Shown: piece by piece, positions 7,668-16,721 of the stretch
Layout: the number at the start of each line of letters is the position of its first letter
Position numbering within the stretch: the stretch's first letter is position 1
From: Sphingomonadales bacterium
GTDB taxonomy: Bacteria > Pseudomonadota > Alphaproteobacteria > Sphingomonadales > Sphingomonadaceae
NCBI GenBank assembly: GCA_025362295.1
Contig: JANYGX010000020.1
Span: 1-64,000, forward strand
Length of the DNA stretch: 64,000 nucleotides
Direction: 5' to 3'
Translations under genes and position numbers: made by a program
Notes under the pieces: generated by a model
What the model was told of the DNA's origin: nothing
What the model saw: only the letters and a program-made list of their open reading frames with translations
Database searches by the model: none

Positions 7668-8984
7668 TTAGTCTACCAGCGCCAAATGCTTGGCAATAGT
7701 TTCAGCTATCTGCGTGATTTGTTCTTTGTTGATCATTAGCGGTGGAGTCAGGGCGATTGTATCGCCGGTGGTGCGAATCAGCACGTTATCCGCATAGCAC
7801 CGATCGAAAACATCGAGTGCCCGTGCTGTTGGCGCACCAGCGCGCACTTCAAGCTCTATGCCAGCAATAAGACCAGTGGTGCGAATATCAATCACGTGTC
7901 TGTGGCCCTTGAGGCCGTGCAGTGTTTCCTGCCAAAAGTCTGCCATGGCCGCTGCTTGGCCAAACATATTTTCATCGCGGTATACCGATTGCGTTGCAAG
8001 CGCTGCTGCGGCTGCCAGTGGATGGCCTGAATAAGTGTAGCCGTGAAAAAACTCAATAACACTTTCAGGCCCCTGCATGAAAGCATCGTACACATGGCCG
8101 CGCACGGCCACAGCACCCATGGGCACCGTGCCGCTGGTGAGGCCCTTGGCGAGAGTCATGATATCAGGCTGCACGTTATAATGCTCTGCAGCAAAGGCCG
8201 AACCCGTGCGACCAAAACCCGTGATCACTTCGTCAAATATAAGCAAAATGCCATGCTTGTCACAAATTTTACGCAGTCGTTCCAGATAGCCAGCTGGTGG
8301 AATAAGAACGCCCGTAGAGCCTGCAATAGGCTCCACTATCACCGCTGCGATCGTTGACGCGTCATGCAAAGCCACCATTTTTTCAAGATCATCAGCCAAA
8401 TGAGCGCCCCATGCTGGCTGATTTTTCGAAAAGGCATTGTGTTGAAGATTGTGCGTATGCGAAATATGATCTGTGCCCTGCAATATACCCGCATTGAACA
8501 TTTTTCTGTTGTTAACCATGCCGCCAACTGAAATGCCGCCAAAGCCAACACCATGATAGCCGCGCTCACGCCCGATAAGCCGTGTTCGCGTTGCTTCACC
8601 CCGCACACGGTGATAGCCAAGCGCCATTTTCAAAGCCGTATCAACAGATTCTGAGCCGGAGCCAGTAAAAAATACATGATCTAGGTCGCCCGGAAGTAGG
8701 GATGTCAACTGATTGGCAAGCTCAAATATTTTAGGATGCCCCATATTAAATGCCGTCACATAATCAAGTTCAGCGGCCTGATTTTGAATGGCTTCCACTA
8801 TTTTAGGGTGGCAATGCCCTGCATTGCAACACCAGAGGCCGGCGATGCCATCAAGCACCTTGCTGCCTTCGGAGTTAGTATAATACATGCCCTTAGCGCT
8901 GGTCATCATCTTGGGGTGCTCTTTAAAACGCCTGTTAGGCGTAAATGGCATCCAGTGGGCATTCATATCATTGGGCTTGTACAT
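7668..8984 (-). CDS. Class III omega-amino acid:pyruvate aminotransferase
   Basis: This PLP-dependent enzyme moves the terminal amino group of an omega-amino acid or diamine to pyruvate. At 438 residues it has the family length. It shows N-terminal HWMPFTPNRRF, GLWCCNAGHCHP, the PLP-phosphate site TGSGSESVDTALK, the IVEPIAGSTG segment, the D of FDEVITGFGRTG and the Schiff-base lysine in LAKGLTSGTVPMGA. It is transcribed divergently from the PuuR-like gene next to the putrescine genes. Putrescine, gamma-aminobutyrate or beta-alanine are therefore plausible substrates, but sequence alone does not decide among them. Confidence 0.88.
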   Translation of the reverse strand: MYKPNDMNAHWMPFTPNRRFKEHPKMMTSAKGMYYTNSEGSKVLDGIAGLWCCNAGHCHPKIVEAIQNQAAELDYVTAFNMGHPKIFELANQLTSLLPGDLDHVFFTGSGSESVDTALKMALGYHRVRGEATRTRLIGRERGYHGVGFGGISVGGMVNNRKMFNAGILQGTDHISHTHNLQHNAFSKNQPAWGAHLADDLEKMVALHDASTIAAVIVEPIAGSTGVLIPPAGYLERLRKICDKHGILLIFDEVITGFGRTGSAFAAEHYNVQPDIMTLAKGLTSGTVPMGAVAVRGHVYDAFMQGPESVIEFFHGYTYSGHPLAAAAALATQSVYRDENMFGQAAAMADFWQETLHGLKGHRHVIDIRTTGLIAGIELEVRAGAPTARALDVFDRCYADNVLIRTTGDTIALTPPLMINKEQITQIAETIAKHLALVD

Positions 8985-9030
8985 TTTTCATTCGTCCTAT
9001 AAGTTAGACACTAAGTCGACTATACGGGAG

Positions 9031-9059
9031 TTGCAATCAATATTAAAGCCCGTTATTCT
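9031..9059 (+). promoter_or_regulatory. Candidate sigma-70 promoter for the PuuR-like gene
   Basis: TTGCAA and TATTCT are separated by exactly 17 bp within the 107-bp divergent region between the aminotransferase and regulator genes. The -10 ends 32 bp before the ATG. No clear operator palindrome was recognised. Confidence 0.35.
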
Positions 9060-9091
9060 ATTTCATCAACATATCATTTTAAACGTGGAAC

Positions 9092-9700
9092 ATGACAAAT
9101 AAAAAACCTGCCAAAGCAGAAACCACCATCCCACCCGTTGAAACTAACGACGGCACACTTTCAGTTGGCAAGCGACTTCGACACATCAGGGACATGTATG
9201 GATTGTCACAACGAGAGCTGGCTAGACGGTCGGGGCTAACCAACGGCACTATTTCACTTATTGAACAAGATTTGGTGAGCCCATCTATAAGTTCAATAAA
9301 GCGCGTGTTGGACGGTTTCCCGATTTCCCTGTCCGATTTTTTCGGCAGTATTTTTGAAACCGAACAGCCAGCATTTTTCAAATCAAACCAACTCACGGAG
9401 ATCGCCGGTGGGCCAATCAGTTTTAGGCAGGTTGGTGACAATTTGAAGCAGCGGAGTTTGCAGGTTCTGCATGAAAGATATGAACCCGGCTCTGATACCG
9501 GCAAGGCCATGATCAGTCATCCAGGCGAAGAATCCGGCATCATTATTTCCGGACAGATAGAATTGACTGTAGGCGGTCATGTGGAAACATTAGGCGAGGG
9601 CGAAGCTTATTATTTCAACAGCCGCCTGCCGCATCGTTTTAGAAACACAACATCTAAAAATTGTGTCATTGTGAGTGCTTGCACGCCACCAACGTTCTGA
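9092..9700 (+). CDS. puuR: PuuR-like transcriptional regulator (XRE HTH plus cupin)
   Basis: The 202-residue protein has an XRE-type helix-turn-helix at about residues 25-80 (LRHIRDMYGLSQRELARRSG, then TISLIEQDLVSPSISSIKRV). A C-terminal cupin at about 120-200 contains HPGEESGIIISGQIEL and FNSRLPHRFRN. This layout matches PuuR, the repressor of putrescine catabolism, whose cupin senses the polyamine. The position between the divergent aminotransferase and the puuA/puuB genes supports control of both sides and autoregulation. The link to putrescine is inferred from context and domain layout. Confidence 0.88.
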   Translation: MTNKKPAKAETTIPPVETNDGTLSVGKRLRHIRDMYGLSQRELARRSGLTNGTISLIEQDLVSPSISSIKRVLDGFPISLSDFFGSIFETEQPAFFKSNQLTEIAGGPISFRQVGDNLKQRSLQVLHERYEPGSDTGKAMISHPGEESGIIISGQIELTVGGHVETLGEGEAYYFNSRLPHRFRNTTSKNCVIVSACTPPTF

Positions 9701-9725
9701 GCATCTCTTTAATTGGAAATTTTTT

Positions 9726-11093
9726 ATGAATAGCGACCTGAAGAGTGGTGATCTGGAAGCCTGGATCACCGCTAACGGTGTAAGCGAAATCGAATGTATG
9801 GTACCGGATATGAACGGTATTGTGCGCGGCAAGGTTCTGCCCGCTGGTAAATTTATCAAAAGTGTCAAAGAAAAAAGTCTGCGCATACCAAGCAGCATTT
9901 ACATCATTACAGTGACAGGTGAATATCCGGATGAAGCTGACGAGGATATCGCACCGACATCTGACCCTGATGTAACACTTGTGCCGGATTTCAGCACAAT
10001 ACGTGTTATGCCGGGATATAAAACGACGACCGCCTTTGTTATAGCCGATGGTTACAATAAGGAAGGCAAACCAATATCAATTTCACCGCGTGAGATATTA
10101 AAGAAAGTTTTGTCACTGTATAAGGACAAGGGCTGGACGCCGGTAGTGGCGCCTGAACTTGAATTCTATCTTACAGACATCAATCGCGATCCTGATTTGC
10201 CTCTCGTGCCGCCGGTTGGCCGATCGGGCCGGTCAGAAACGGCAAGCCAGCCTTACGGTCTTGAAGCCATCAACGAATATGAAGACTTGATTGAAGATAT
10301 CTATGAATATTGTGAGAAAGCCAATCTCGATATTGATACGATGATTCACGAGTCAGGTGCTGCACAACTTGAAATAAATTTCTTGCATGGTGATGCCCTG
10401 GCACTGGCTGATCAGGTTCTGTTCTTCAAGCGTATCGTCAGGCAAGTGGCACTGAAGCACGGTGTGTATGCTACATTTATGGCAAAGCCTATGTCTAACC
10501 AACCGGGCAGTGCGATGCATATCCATCAATCACTGGTTGATTCGCAAAGCGGACGTAATTTGTTCGCGACCAACAATGGCAGTGATTCGATCATGTTTAA
10601 ACGGTACATCGCTGGGCTGCAGCGCTTACTGCCTATGGTGGCGCCGCTGTTTGCCCCCAATGTCAATTCTTTCCGCCGGATGCGCCCGCAATTTGATGCA
10701 CCAATCAATGTTCAGTGGGGCTATGATAACCGCTCCTGTGGCCTTCGCGTTCCAATCACGCCAGCCGACGCGCGACGTGTTGAAAATCGTTTGCCAGGTG
10801 CTGACTCCAATCCATATCTCGCGATCGCTTCGTCACTGATTTGCGGGTATGTCGGCATGATTGAGCGTATGGTGCCGCGTTCGCATGTTGAGGGTTCGGC
10901 TTACCGCATGGCACGCACATTGCCGCGCACACTTTACGAAGCCCTCGATAGAATGATGCATTGCAAGCCAGTGAAGAAGCTGCTTGGCGAGGAATTTTTT
11001 GATGCATTCTATGCCATCAAACAATTTGAACTTGATGCCTATCAGGGTGTGATCAGCTCTTGGGAACGTGAGCATTTGTTGCTGAAAGTCTGA
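9726..11093 (+). CDS. puuA: Gamma-glutamylputrescine synthetase-like protein (first copy)
   Basis: This glutamine-synthetase-family ligase would join glutamate to putrescine using ATP, the first step of the Puu pathway. The start is set at the ATG before NSDLKSGDLEAW because it has a GGAA ribosome site and family-like N-terminus; a longer in-frame start overlaps puuR. Features include MVPDMNGIVRGKVLP, ELEFYL, the HESGAAQLEINF metal-site region, AMHIHQSL and the RVENRLPGADSNPYLA segment. The adenylylation-loop motif NLYDLPPEE of classical GlnA is absent, which argues against a nitrogen-assimilation enzyme. It ends 1 nt before the oxidase gene. Confidence 0.85.
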   Translation: MNSDLKSGDLEAWITANGVSEIECMVPDMNGIVRGKVLPAGKFIKSVKEKSLRIPSSIYIITVTGEYPDEADEDIAPTSDPDVTLVPDFSTIRVMPGYKTTTAFVIADGYNKEGKPISISPREILKKVLSLYKDKGWTPVVAPELEFYLTDINRDPDLPLVPPVGRSGRSETASQPYGLEAINEYEDLIEDIYEYCEKANLDIDTMIHESGAAQLEINFLHGDALALADQVLFFKRIVRQVALKHGVYATFMAKPMSNQPGSAMHIHQSLVDSQSGRNLFATNNGSDSIMFKRYIAGLQRLLPMVAPLFAPNVNSFRRMRPQFDAPINVQWGYDNRSCGLRVPITPADARRVENRLPGADSNPYLAIASSLICGYVGMIERMVPRSHVEGSAYRMARTLPRTLYEALDRMMHCKPVKKLLGEEFFDAFYAIKQFELDAYQGVISSWEREHLLLKV

Positions 11094-11094
11094 T

Positions 11095-12381
11095 ATGCAG
11101 CACTCGCAAACTCATGCGCCGTCTTATTATGCAGCAACGGCAAACCCGTACACAGCGTTCAACGGCCTGAGCCACGATATCGAGGCCGACATTTGTGTTA
11201 TTGGTGGTGGGTTTACAGGTTTATCGGTAGCACTGCACGCAGCCGAACGCGGTTTTTCTGTTGTTGTGCTGGAGGCATCTCGCATTGGTTGGGGTGCCTC
11301 TGGTCGCAACGGCGGCCAAATGATTGCCGGTCTGCGCAAGAGCAGCACCGAACTCGCTCAGCGCTTTGGTGATGATACGGCGCGCACGTTGATGAACAAC
11401 AGCAATATTGCGCTAGATTTGATGAAGTCGCTTATTCTAAAATATAATATAAAATGTGATCTCAAGTCTGGTCACCTTATTGCCGCTCATGCACCAGGTG
11501 AATTGTCGTGGATGAAGGCTGAAACAGCCACACTTGAGCGTTTGGGTTCGCCGCACAGTTTTCAGCATTACAGCAAGCAACAGGTTGAAGAACAGGTGGC
11601 TCACGATGGCTATTATGGCGGGCTGTATGATCCAAATGGTGGGCATGTTCATCCTTTAAACTATGCCATCGGGCTTGCGCAGGCGGCAGCGGCGGCCGGG
11701 GCACAAATTTATGAAAATAATCCGGTTATACGGCTTGAATCCGGGACAGCTGGCGACACCATTAAAACCAGTATGGGGGTTGTTAAAGCCAAATATGTCG
11801 TGCTTGCCTGTGATGCGCTGATTGATGGCTTGCAGCCTGACATTGAGGCACATATCATGCCGGTTGCAAATTATATCATTGCTACAGAGCCGCTTTCAGA
11901 AACCGAAGCCTTGCAGCTTATTCCCAACGATATTGCCATTAGTGACACAAAATTCGTGGTTGATTACTATCGGTTGTCAGCGGACAGGCGTTTGCTTTTC
12001 AGCGGCGGTGAACGCTACACGCCGCGCCCACCACAGGATATTGTGGCTGCAGTTCGACCCCATATGCTAAGGGTTTTTCCACAACTAAAAGATAAAAAAA
12101 TTGATTTCAGCTGGGGGGGAATGGTCTCCGTCACAATGAGCCGATTGCCACATTTCGGCAGAGTCGGCAGGCGTTTTTTTGCTCATGGATATTCCGGGCA
12201 AGGTGTCGTTTTGACAACCCTTGCAGGCAAAATTTTGGCCGATGCGATAGCGGGCACAGCTGATCATTTTGACGTGTATTCGAAAATTGTACCGCCTGCT
12301 TTTCCTGGCGGAAAATTACTGCGCAACCCTCTTTATGTGGCGGGTATGTTGTGGTACGCCTTGCGAGACAGGTTGCCATAA
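11095..12381 (+). CDS. puuB: Gamma-glutamylputrescine oxidase-like FAD oxidoreductase
   Basis: This DAO-family flavoenzyme is expected to oxidise gamma-glutamylputrescine to the aldehyde with release of ammonia and H2O2. The dinucleotide-binding motif VIGGGFTG lies near residue 34, followed by the acidic residue of VVLEASRIGWGASGRNGG. The C-terminal FAD contact FAHGYSGQGVVLTTLAGK is clear. At 428 residues it has the PuuB length. It starts one base after the upstream puuA-like stop, so the pair is almost certainly co-translated. Confidence 0.85.
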   Translation: MQHSQTHAPSYYAATANPYTAFNGLSHDIEADICVIGGGFTGLSVALHAAERGFSVVVLEASRIGWGASGRNGGQMIAGLRKSSTELAQRFGDDTARTLMNNSNIALDLMKSLILKYNIKCDLKSGHLIAAHAPGELSWMKAETATLERLGSPHSFQHYSKQQVEEQVAHDGYYGGLYDPNGGHVHPLNYAIGLAQAAAAAGAQIYENNPVIRLESGTAGDTIKTSMGVVKAKYVVLACDALIDGLQPDIEAHIMPVANYIIATEPLSETEALQLIPNDIAISDTKFVVDYYRLSADRRLLFSGGERYTPRPPQDIVAAVRPHMLRVFPQLKDKKIDFSWGGMVSVTMSRLPHFGRVGRRFFAHGYSGQGVVLTTLAGKILADAIAGTADHFDVYSKIVPPAFPGGKLLRNPLYVAGMLWYALRDRLP

Positions 12382-12428
12382 ATATTATAAAATAAATATA
12401 AACAATTAACAGCATACAGGTAGAACAA

Positions 12429-13811
12429 ATGACAACACAAATCGGCACCAGGCAGGAAGCAGAAAAATTCCTTGCCGAGCATCCGGAAATTCAGAACATA
12501 GAATGCGTTTTTACAAATATCTCTGGTGTGCCGCGCGGAAAAAATCTGCGCCGTTCGGAACTTTTGCCGCTGTATGATACCGGGCGTTTTTTGCCAGGGT
12601 CTGTGCTTGTTTGCGATGTTACAGGACAGGATTGCGAAGATACCGGTCTGGTGTGGGAGGACGGCGATGCGGACCGTGTTGCTAAACCACAACTCGGCAC
12701 ATTGGTGCCCATTCCGTGGCGCGGCGCTGACACGGCGACAGTTCTGTTATCAATGTATGAACTGAATGGTGCAGAAAACGATCTTGATCCGCGCGTTGTG
12801 TTGTCACGTATTATTGATAAGTTTAAAGGGCTCGGCCTTACACCGGTCGTTGCCTGTGAGCTGGAGTTTTATCTGCTCGATGGCTCGGCCGCACAGGACG
12901 GGGATTATATCCCCTTTGCATCGCAGGTGACTGGTCATGTCGCTAATACGCATGAGGTTTATGGCTTGCGTGAAATGCATGATATCAAACCATGGCTAGA
13001 TGATCTTTATGCTGCCTGTGATGCACAGAACATACCCGTTGAAACATGTATTGCCGAATATGCGCCGGGTCAGTTTGAGTTGACCTTGCATCATCAGGCT
13101 GATGCGTTGCTCGCCTGCGATCATGCCATACTTTACAAACGCACGGTAAAAGCTGTGTCAGTGAACCACGGTGCCGAAGCGACTTTTATGGCAAAGCCAT
13201 TTTCTGATATTGCAGGTAGTGGTTTTCACATCCATGTGAGCCTTGAAGATAAGGATGGCAAAAACATTTTTGCAGATGAAAATCCTGAAGGTAGTCCAGA
13301 GCTTCGTCATGCGGTTGCGGGCATGAAAGCATTACTTGCAGACTCGATGGCAATTTTTGCACCGAACATGAACAGCTATCGGCGTTTTAAGGCAAACAGT
13401 TACGCACCTGTGGCACCGACATGGGGCGTGAACAATCGCACAGTCAGTTTTCGCGTGCCAGCGGGTGGACCCAACACGCGGCATATTGAGCACCGTTGTT
13501 CAGGTGCTGATGCCAACCCGTATCTGGCTGTTGCTGCTGTGCTTGCTGCTGTTCATCACGGCATGACAAACAAACTTGATCCTGGCCCGGCTGTTACCGG
13601 TAACGGTTATGCTGTTGCTGCAGAAACAGGCCAAAAATTTCCCTCGCACTGGTTTGCTGCTGTTGATTTGTTTGCTGAGTCGGCGCACATGAAAAAATAC
13701 TTTGGCGAACGTTTCGTTAAGATGTTTTCCATCGTTAAGCGCACAGAGCAAGCGCGGTTTTATGAGCATGTGAGTGAACTGGATTTTCGCTGGTATTTCC
13801 GCAACGTCTAA
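12429..13811 (+). CDS. Gamma-glutamylputrescine synthetase-like protein (second, divergent copy)
   Basis: This is a second glutamine-synthetase-family ligase (460 residues), clearly diverged from the copy upstream of the oxidase. It carries NIECVFTNISGVPRGK, VVACELEFYLLDG, YAPGQFELTLHH, GFHIHVSLED, NNRTVSFRVP and HRCSGADANPYLA. It lacks the GlnA adenylylation motif. Lying between puuB and the importer, it probably glutamylates an amine, but whether putrescine or another amine such as spermidine or ethanolamine cannot be read from the sequence. Confidence 0.83.
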   Translation: MTTQIGTRQEAEKFLAEHPEIQNIECVFTNISGVPRGKNLRRSELLPLYDTGRFLPGSVLVCDVTGQDCEDTGLVWEDGDADRVAKPQLGTLVPIPWRGADTATVLLSMYELNGAENDLDPRVVLSRIIDKFKGLGLTPVVACELEFYLLDGSAAQDGDYIPFASQVTGHVANTHEVYGLREMHDIKPWLDDLYAACDAQNIPVETCIAEYAPGQFELTLHHQADALLACDHAILYKRTVKAVSVNHGAEATFMAKPFSDIAGSGFHIHVSLEDKDGKNIFADENPEGSPELRHAVAGMKALLADSMAIFAPNMNSYRRFKANSYAPVAPTWGVNNRTVSFRVPAGGPNTRHIEHRCSGADANPYLAVAAVLAAVHHGMTNKLDPGPAVTGNGYAVAAETGQKFPSHWFAAVDLFAESAHMKKYFGERFVKMFSIVKRTEQARFYEHVSELDFRWYFRNV

Positions 13812-13824
13812 GCAGGTGATGATT

Positions 13825-14958
13825 ATGGCTGATGATAAAGATACTTTAACGCTTTCACTTGATGCATTTGCAAGCCAGGACTTTTCGCGCAGAGGTTTAC
13901 TTGGGACTTTTGGGGCGGCTGCTGTTGGCATAAGCGTGAGCGCATGTCATAAACCCCGAAACAAATCCGCTTCAAGTGGTGGCAAGGAAGATGCAAATCT
14001 GCTGTTCTATAATTGGGACACTTATATAGGCGACTCGACCCTCGCTGATTTTAACAAAACCAACGCTATTTCGGTTAACATGGACCGTTTTGCAAACAAT
14101 GACGAACTGTTTGCCAAGATGCGCGCCGGGAACCCCGGCTATGATGTCATTGTGCCCTCAAATGATTTTGTTGAACGACTGATTAAATCTAACCTGCTCA
14201 TGCCACTGAACCCGCTTAAAATTCCGAATACAAAAAATATAGCTCATGAGTATATGGAGGTGAATTATGATCCCGGGCGACTTTATTCAAGGCCCTATAC
14301 GTGGCTTGTTCTGGGCATTGGCTATCGAAAATCAAAAGTGAAGGGCATTCCCGATAGCTGGAAATATCTTTATGATTCGGATGAGTACAAGGGTCGCATT
14401 TCACTTTTTGAAGAAGCCGGAGATTTAATGCGGCTTGGCGCACGCTATCTGGGACACAGCGTTAATGATGTGACGCCAGCCATTATCAAACAGGTAGAAG
14501 CTATGCTGATCAAGCAAAAACCCAATATAAAAGTTTTTCACCATGACGACGGGCAAGACTTGCTGGCTAAAGGCGAGGTTGATCTAGTGCTGGAATATAA
14601 TGGTGACATAGCGCAAAAAATGGTTGAAGATAAAGACATTGATTTTGTTGTCCCAAAAGAAGGCAGTCAATTGAATTCAGATAATTTGTGCATACCAGTG
14701 GGTGCAAAACATCCTGATAACGCGCACAAATTCATAAACTTCATATTGGATGCGCAATATGGTGCTGATATTTATAAGAAAATAAGATACCCCACACCCA
14801 ATGTGGCAGCGAAGGCTCTGATGCCGGATGAGTATAAAAACAACAAGGTTATTTTTCCGGACGCAGAAGTATTGGCACGCTGTGAGTATGTCAGTTACCA
14901 GGGGCTTGAAATGCAAAAAAATATGGAAGAAGCTTTGACTCGCATCAAAGCTGCTTGA
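13825..14958 (+). CDS. potF: Putrescine-type ABC transporter substrate-binding protein with Tat/lipobox signal
   Basis: This is the periplasmic polyamine-binding protein of the adjacent importer. The second of two close ATGs is chosen because AGGTG lies 6 nt before it; starting at 13819 would leave no spacing. The N-terminus carries a twin-arginine motif (FSRRGLLGTFG) and then VSAC at the end of the hydrophobic stretch. A folded, lipid-anchored export form is therefore suggested, rather than the soluble Sec form of E. coli PotF. The mature part has FYNWDTYIG, GYDVIVPSNDFV and QDLLAKGEVDLVLEYNGD, all typical of PotD/PotF. Confidence 0.88.
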   Translation: MADDKDTLTLSLDAFASQDFSRRGLLGTFGAAAVGISVSACHKPRNKSASSGGKEDANLLFYNWDTYIGDSTLADFNKTNAISVNMDRFANNDELFAKMRAGNPGYDVIVPSNDFVERLIKSNLLMPLNPLKIPNTKNIAHEYMEVNYDPGRLYSRPYTWLVLGIGYRKSKVKGIPDSWKYLYDSDEYKGRISLFEEAGDLMRLGARYLGHSVNDVTPAIIKQVEAMLIKQKPNIKVFHHDDGQDLLAKGEVDLVLEYNGDIAQKMVEDKDIDFVVPKEGSQLNSDNLCIPVGAKHPDNAHKFINFILDAQYGADIYKKIRYPTPNVAAKALMPDEYKNNKVIFPDAEVLARCEYVSYQGLEMQKNMEEALTRIKAA

Positions 14959-14968
14959 GGAGGCTGCA

Positions 14969-15877
14969 ATGCAAAACTGGCGGGAAAGTAAATCTGGCTT
15001 TTGGATTTTATCAATCCCTACTGTTTTGTGGCTGCTTATTTTATTTGTCATTCCTTTGGCAATTGTGTGGCTCTACAGTTTTGGTGAAAACACATCGCTC
15101 ACAGTCATATCATTCACTGGAACATTGAAAAACTACGCGAAAGCTATTGAGCCGCTGTACCTTAAAATATTTCTGAAATCATTCTGGATGGCGGGCGTGA
15201 CGACACTGCTGTGCCTTATTATTGCATTTCCTGTGGCTATTGCTGTGACTTTTGCATCCGAGCGCAGCCGCTCCTGGCTCCTGTTGCTGATAATGCTGCC
15301 GTTTTGGACCAACCTGCTTATTCGCACTTATGCTCTCATGGCCGTGTTGGGAGAGAAAGGGTTTCTCAATCAGGGTCTGGGCTGGTTGTGGATAAAATTT
15401 CATCCACTCATGATTATGCTGGGACTTGGCACTGCTGCTCAAGCCGGGTTCGAACCGATCAAACTTATCTATAACAATTTTGCGGTAATTTTTGGTTTGG
15501 TTTACGTGCAGCTGCCGTTCATGGTGTTGCCACTTTATTCAGCGCTTGACCGGCTTGATCGCTCGCTTATTGAAGCCAGTCTTGATCTTGGAGCCGGTCA
15601 TTTACGTACACTTGCCAATGTCGTGGTGCCGTTGGCGCGTCCGGGTATAATGTCTGGCATATTGATCACGTTTATTCCGTCATTGGGGTCATATCTCACG
15701 CCGGATCTGTTGGGCGGGAGTGACAGTCAATTTATCGCTAACGTGATAGAGCGACAATTTCATTCAGCAAACGATTGGCCATTTGGCTCGGCGCTTTCAT
15801 TTATTTTGTTGTATGCAACCTTTATTTTTATTGCGCTGCAATCTCTTGGTAAAAAACAGTCAGGCCATACTGCATGA
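14969..15877 (+). CDS. potH: Polyamine ABC transporter permease, PotH-like
   Basis: This inner-membrane permease has about six membrane segments, starting with FWILSIPTVLWLLILFVIPL. The EAA loop for contact with the ATPase is present (LIEASLDLGAGHLRTLANVVVPLARPGI, of which EASLDLGA is the core). GAGGAGG stands 5 nt before the ATG. Its last 4 bases overlap the next permease start (ATGA). Confidence 0.92.
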   Translation: MQNWRESKSGFWILSIPTVLWLLILFVIPLAIVWLYSFGENTSLTVISFTGTLKNYAKAIEPLYLKIFLKSFWMAGVTTLLCLIIAFPVAIAVTFASERSRSWLLLLIMLPFWTNLLIRTYALMAVLGEKGFLNQGLGWLWIKFHPLMIMLGLGTAAQAGFEPIKLIYNNFAVIFGLVYVQLPFMVLPLYSALDRLDRSLIEASLDLGAGHLRTLANVVVPLARPGIMSGILITFIPSLGSYLTPDLLGGSDSQFIANVIERQFHSANDWPFGSALSFILLYATFIFIALQSLGKKQSGHTA

Positions 15878-16710
15878 AATCCGCCAAGCCAATAGCAGCG
15901 CCTCTGGAATATACTCGACGCACAAGTCTCAGGGTGTGGGTTGGCGGGGTTTTGGTATTCCTCTACACGCCACTTTTGGCACTAATGATTTTCAGTTTTA
16001 ATAACAGTAAATATGCCGTTGTCTGGAAGGGGTTTTCTCTCCAGCATTACATAAAATTTTTTCATGATGAAGATTTAATGATAGCTTTTGGCAATTCTTT
16101 GACAATTGCATTTTTCAGTACAATTGTTAGTCTTGTACTTGGTGTCATATCCGGTGTGTTGATGTGGCGGTTCAGATTTCCACTAAAAGGTGTGGTGGAA
16201 GGCGCATTATCACTGCCAATTGTGGTGCCTGAAATTTGCATGGGTGTGGCTATGCTTATATTTTTTAATAAACTTGAATTTGCCGATGATTACTACTGGC
16301 CGTTCAGTCTGATGACGATTATTCTTGCACACATAACTTTTTCATTTCCGTTTGTCACTGTTGTTATCCGGGCACGCCTCACATCATTCAATCGTGAACT
16401 TGAAGAGGGCGCGAAAGATCTCGGCGCAAGCGAATTTCAGATATTCAAGGACATACTCGTCCCGCACCTTACGCCGGCAATAGTTGCAGGCGCATTGCTG
16501 GCCTTTACACTTTCGCTGGACGACTTTGTAATAACGTTTTTCACGGCCCCGCCGGATGCCATCACATTTCCTGTTAAAATTTATTCCATGTTGCGTTTTT
16601 CCGTAACGCCTGAGGTGAATGCGGCATCGACAATTCTGATTGTGCTCACAGTATTTTTGACTGCCATCGCCTTGCGCATTCAAAGCCGCAACCAAATATC
16701 TGCTCATTGA
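15874..16710 (+). CDS. potI: Polyamine ABC transporter permease, PotI-like
   Basis: This is the second permease of the importer, 278 residues with about six membrane segments. The ATPase-contact EAA loop reads EEGAKDLGASEFQIFKDILV. The segment FTLSLDDFVITFFTAPP is characteristic of PotC/PotI proteins. The start codon overlaps the potH stop, which points to translational coupling. Confidence 0.92.
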   Translation: MKSAKPIAAPLEYTRRTSLRVWVGGVLVFLYTPLLALMIFSFNNSKYAVVWKGFSLQHYIKFFHDEDLMIAFGNSLTIAFFSTIVSLVLGVISGVLMWRFRFPLKGVVEGALSLPIVVPEICMGVAMLIFFNKLEFADDYYWPFSLMTIILAHITFSFPFVTVVIRARLTSFNRELEEGAKDLGASEFQIFKDILVPHLTPAIVAGALLAFTLSLDDFVITFFTAPPDAITFPVKIYSMLRFSVTPEVNAASTILIVLTVFLTAIALRIQSRNQISAH

Positions 16711-16721
16711 CAGGCTAGACC

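Noticed and set aside
9675-9725. Longer start for the first PuuA-like protein
   Set aside because: It overlaps the puuR end, adds a non-family N-terminus and has no ribosome site; the ATG at 9726 has one.
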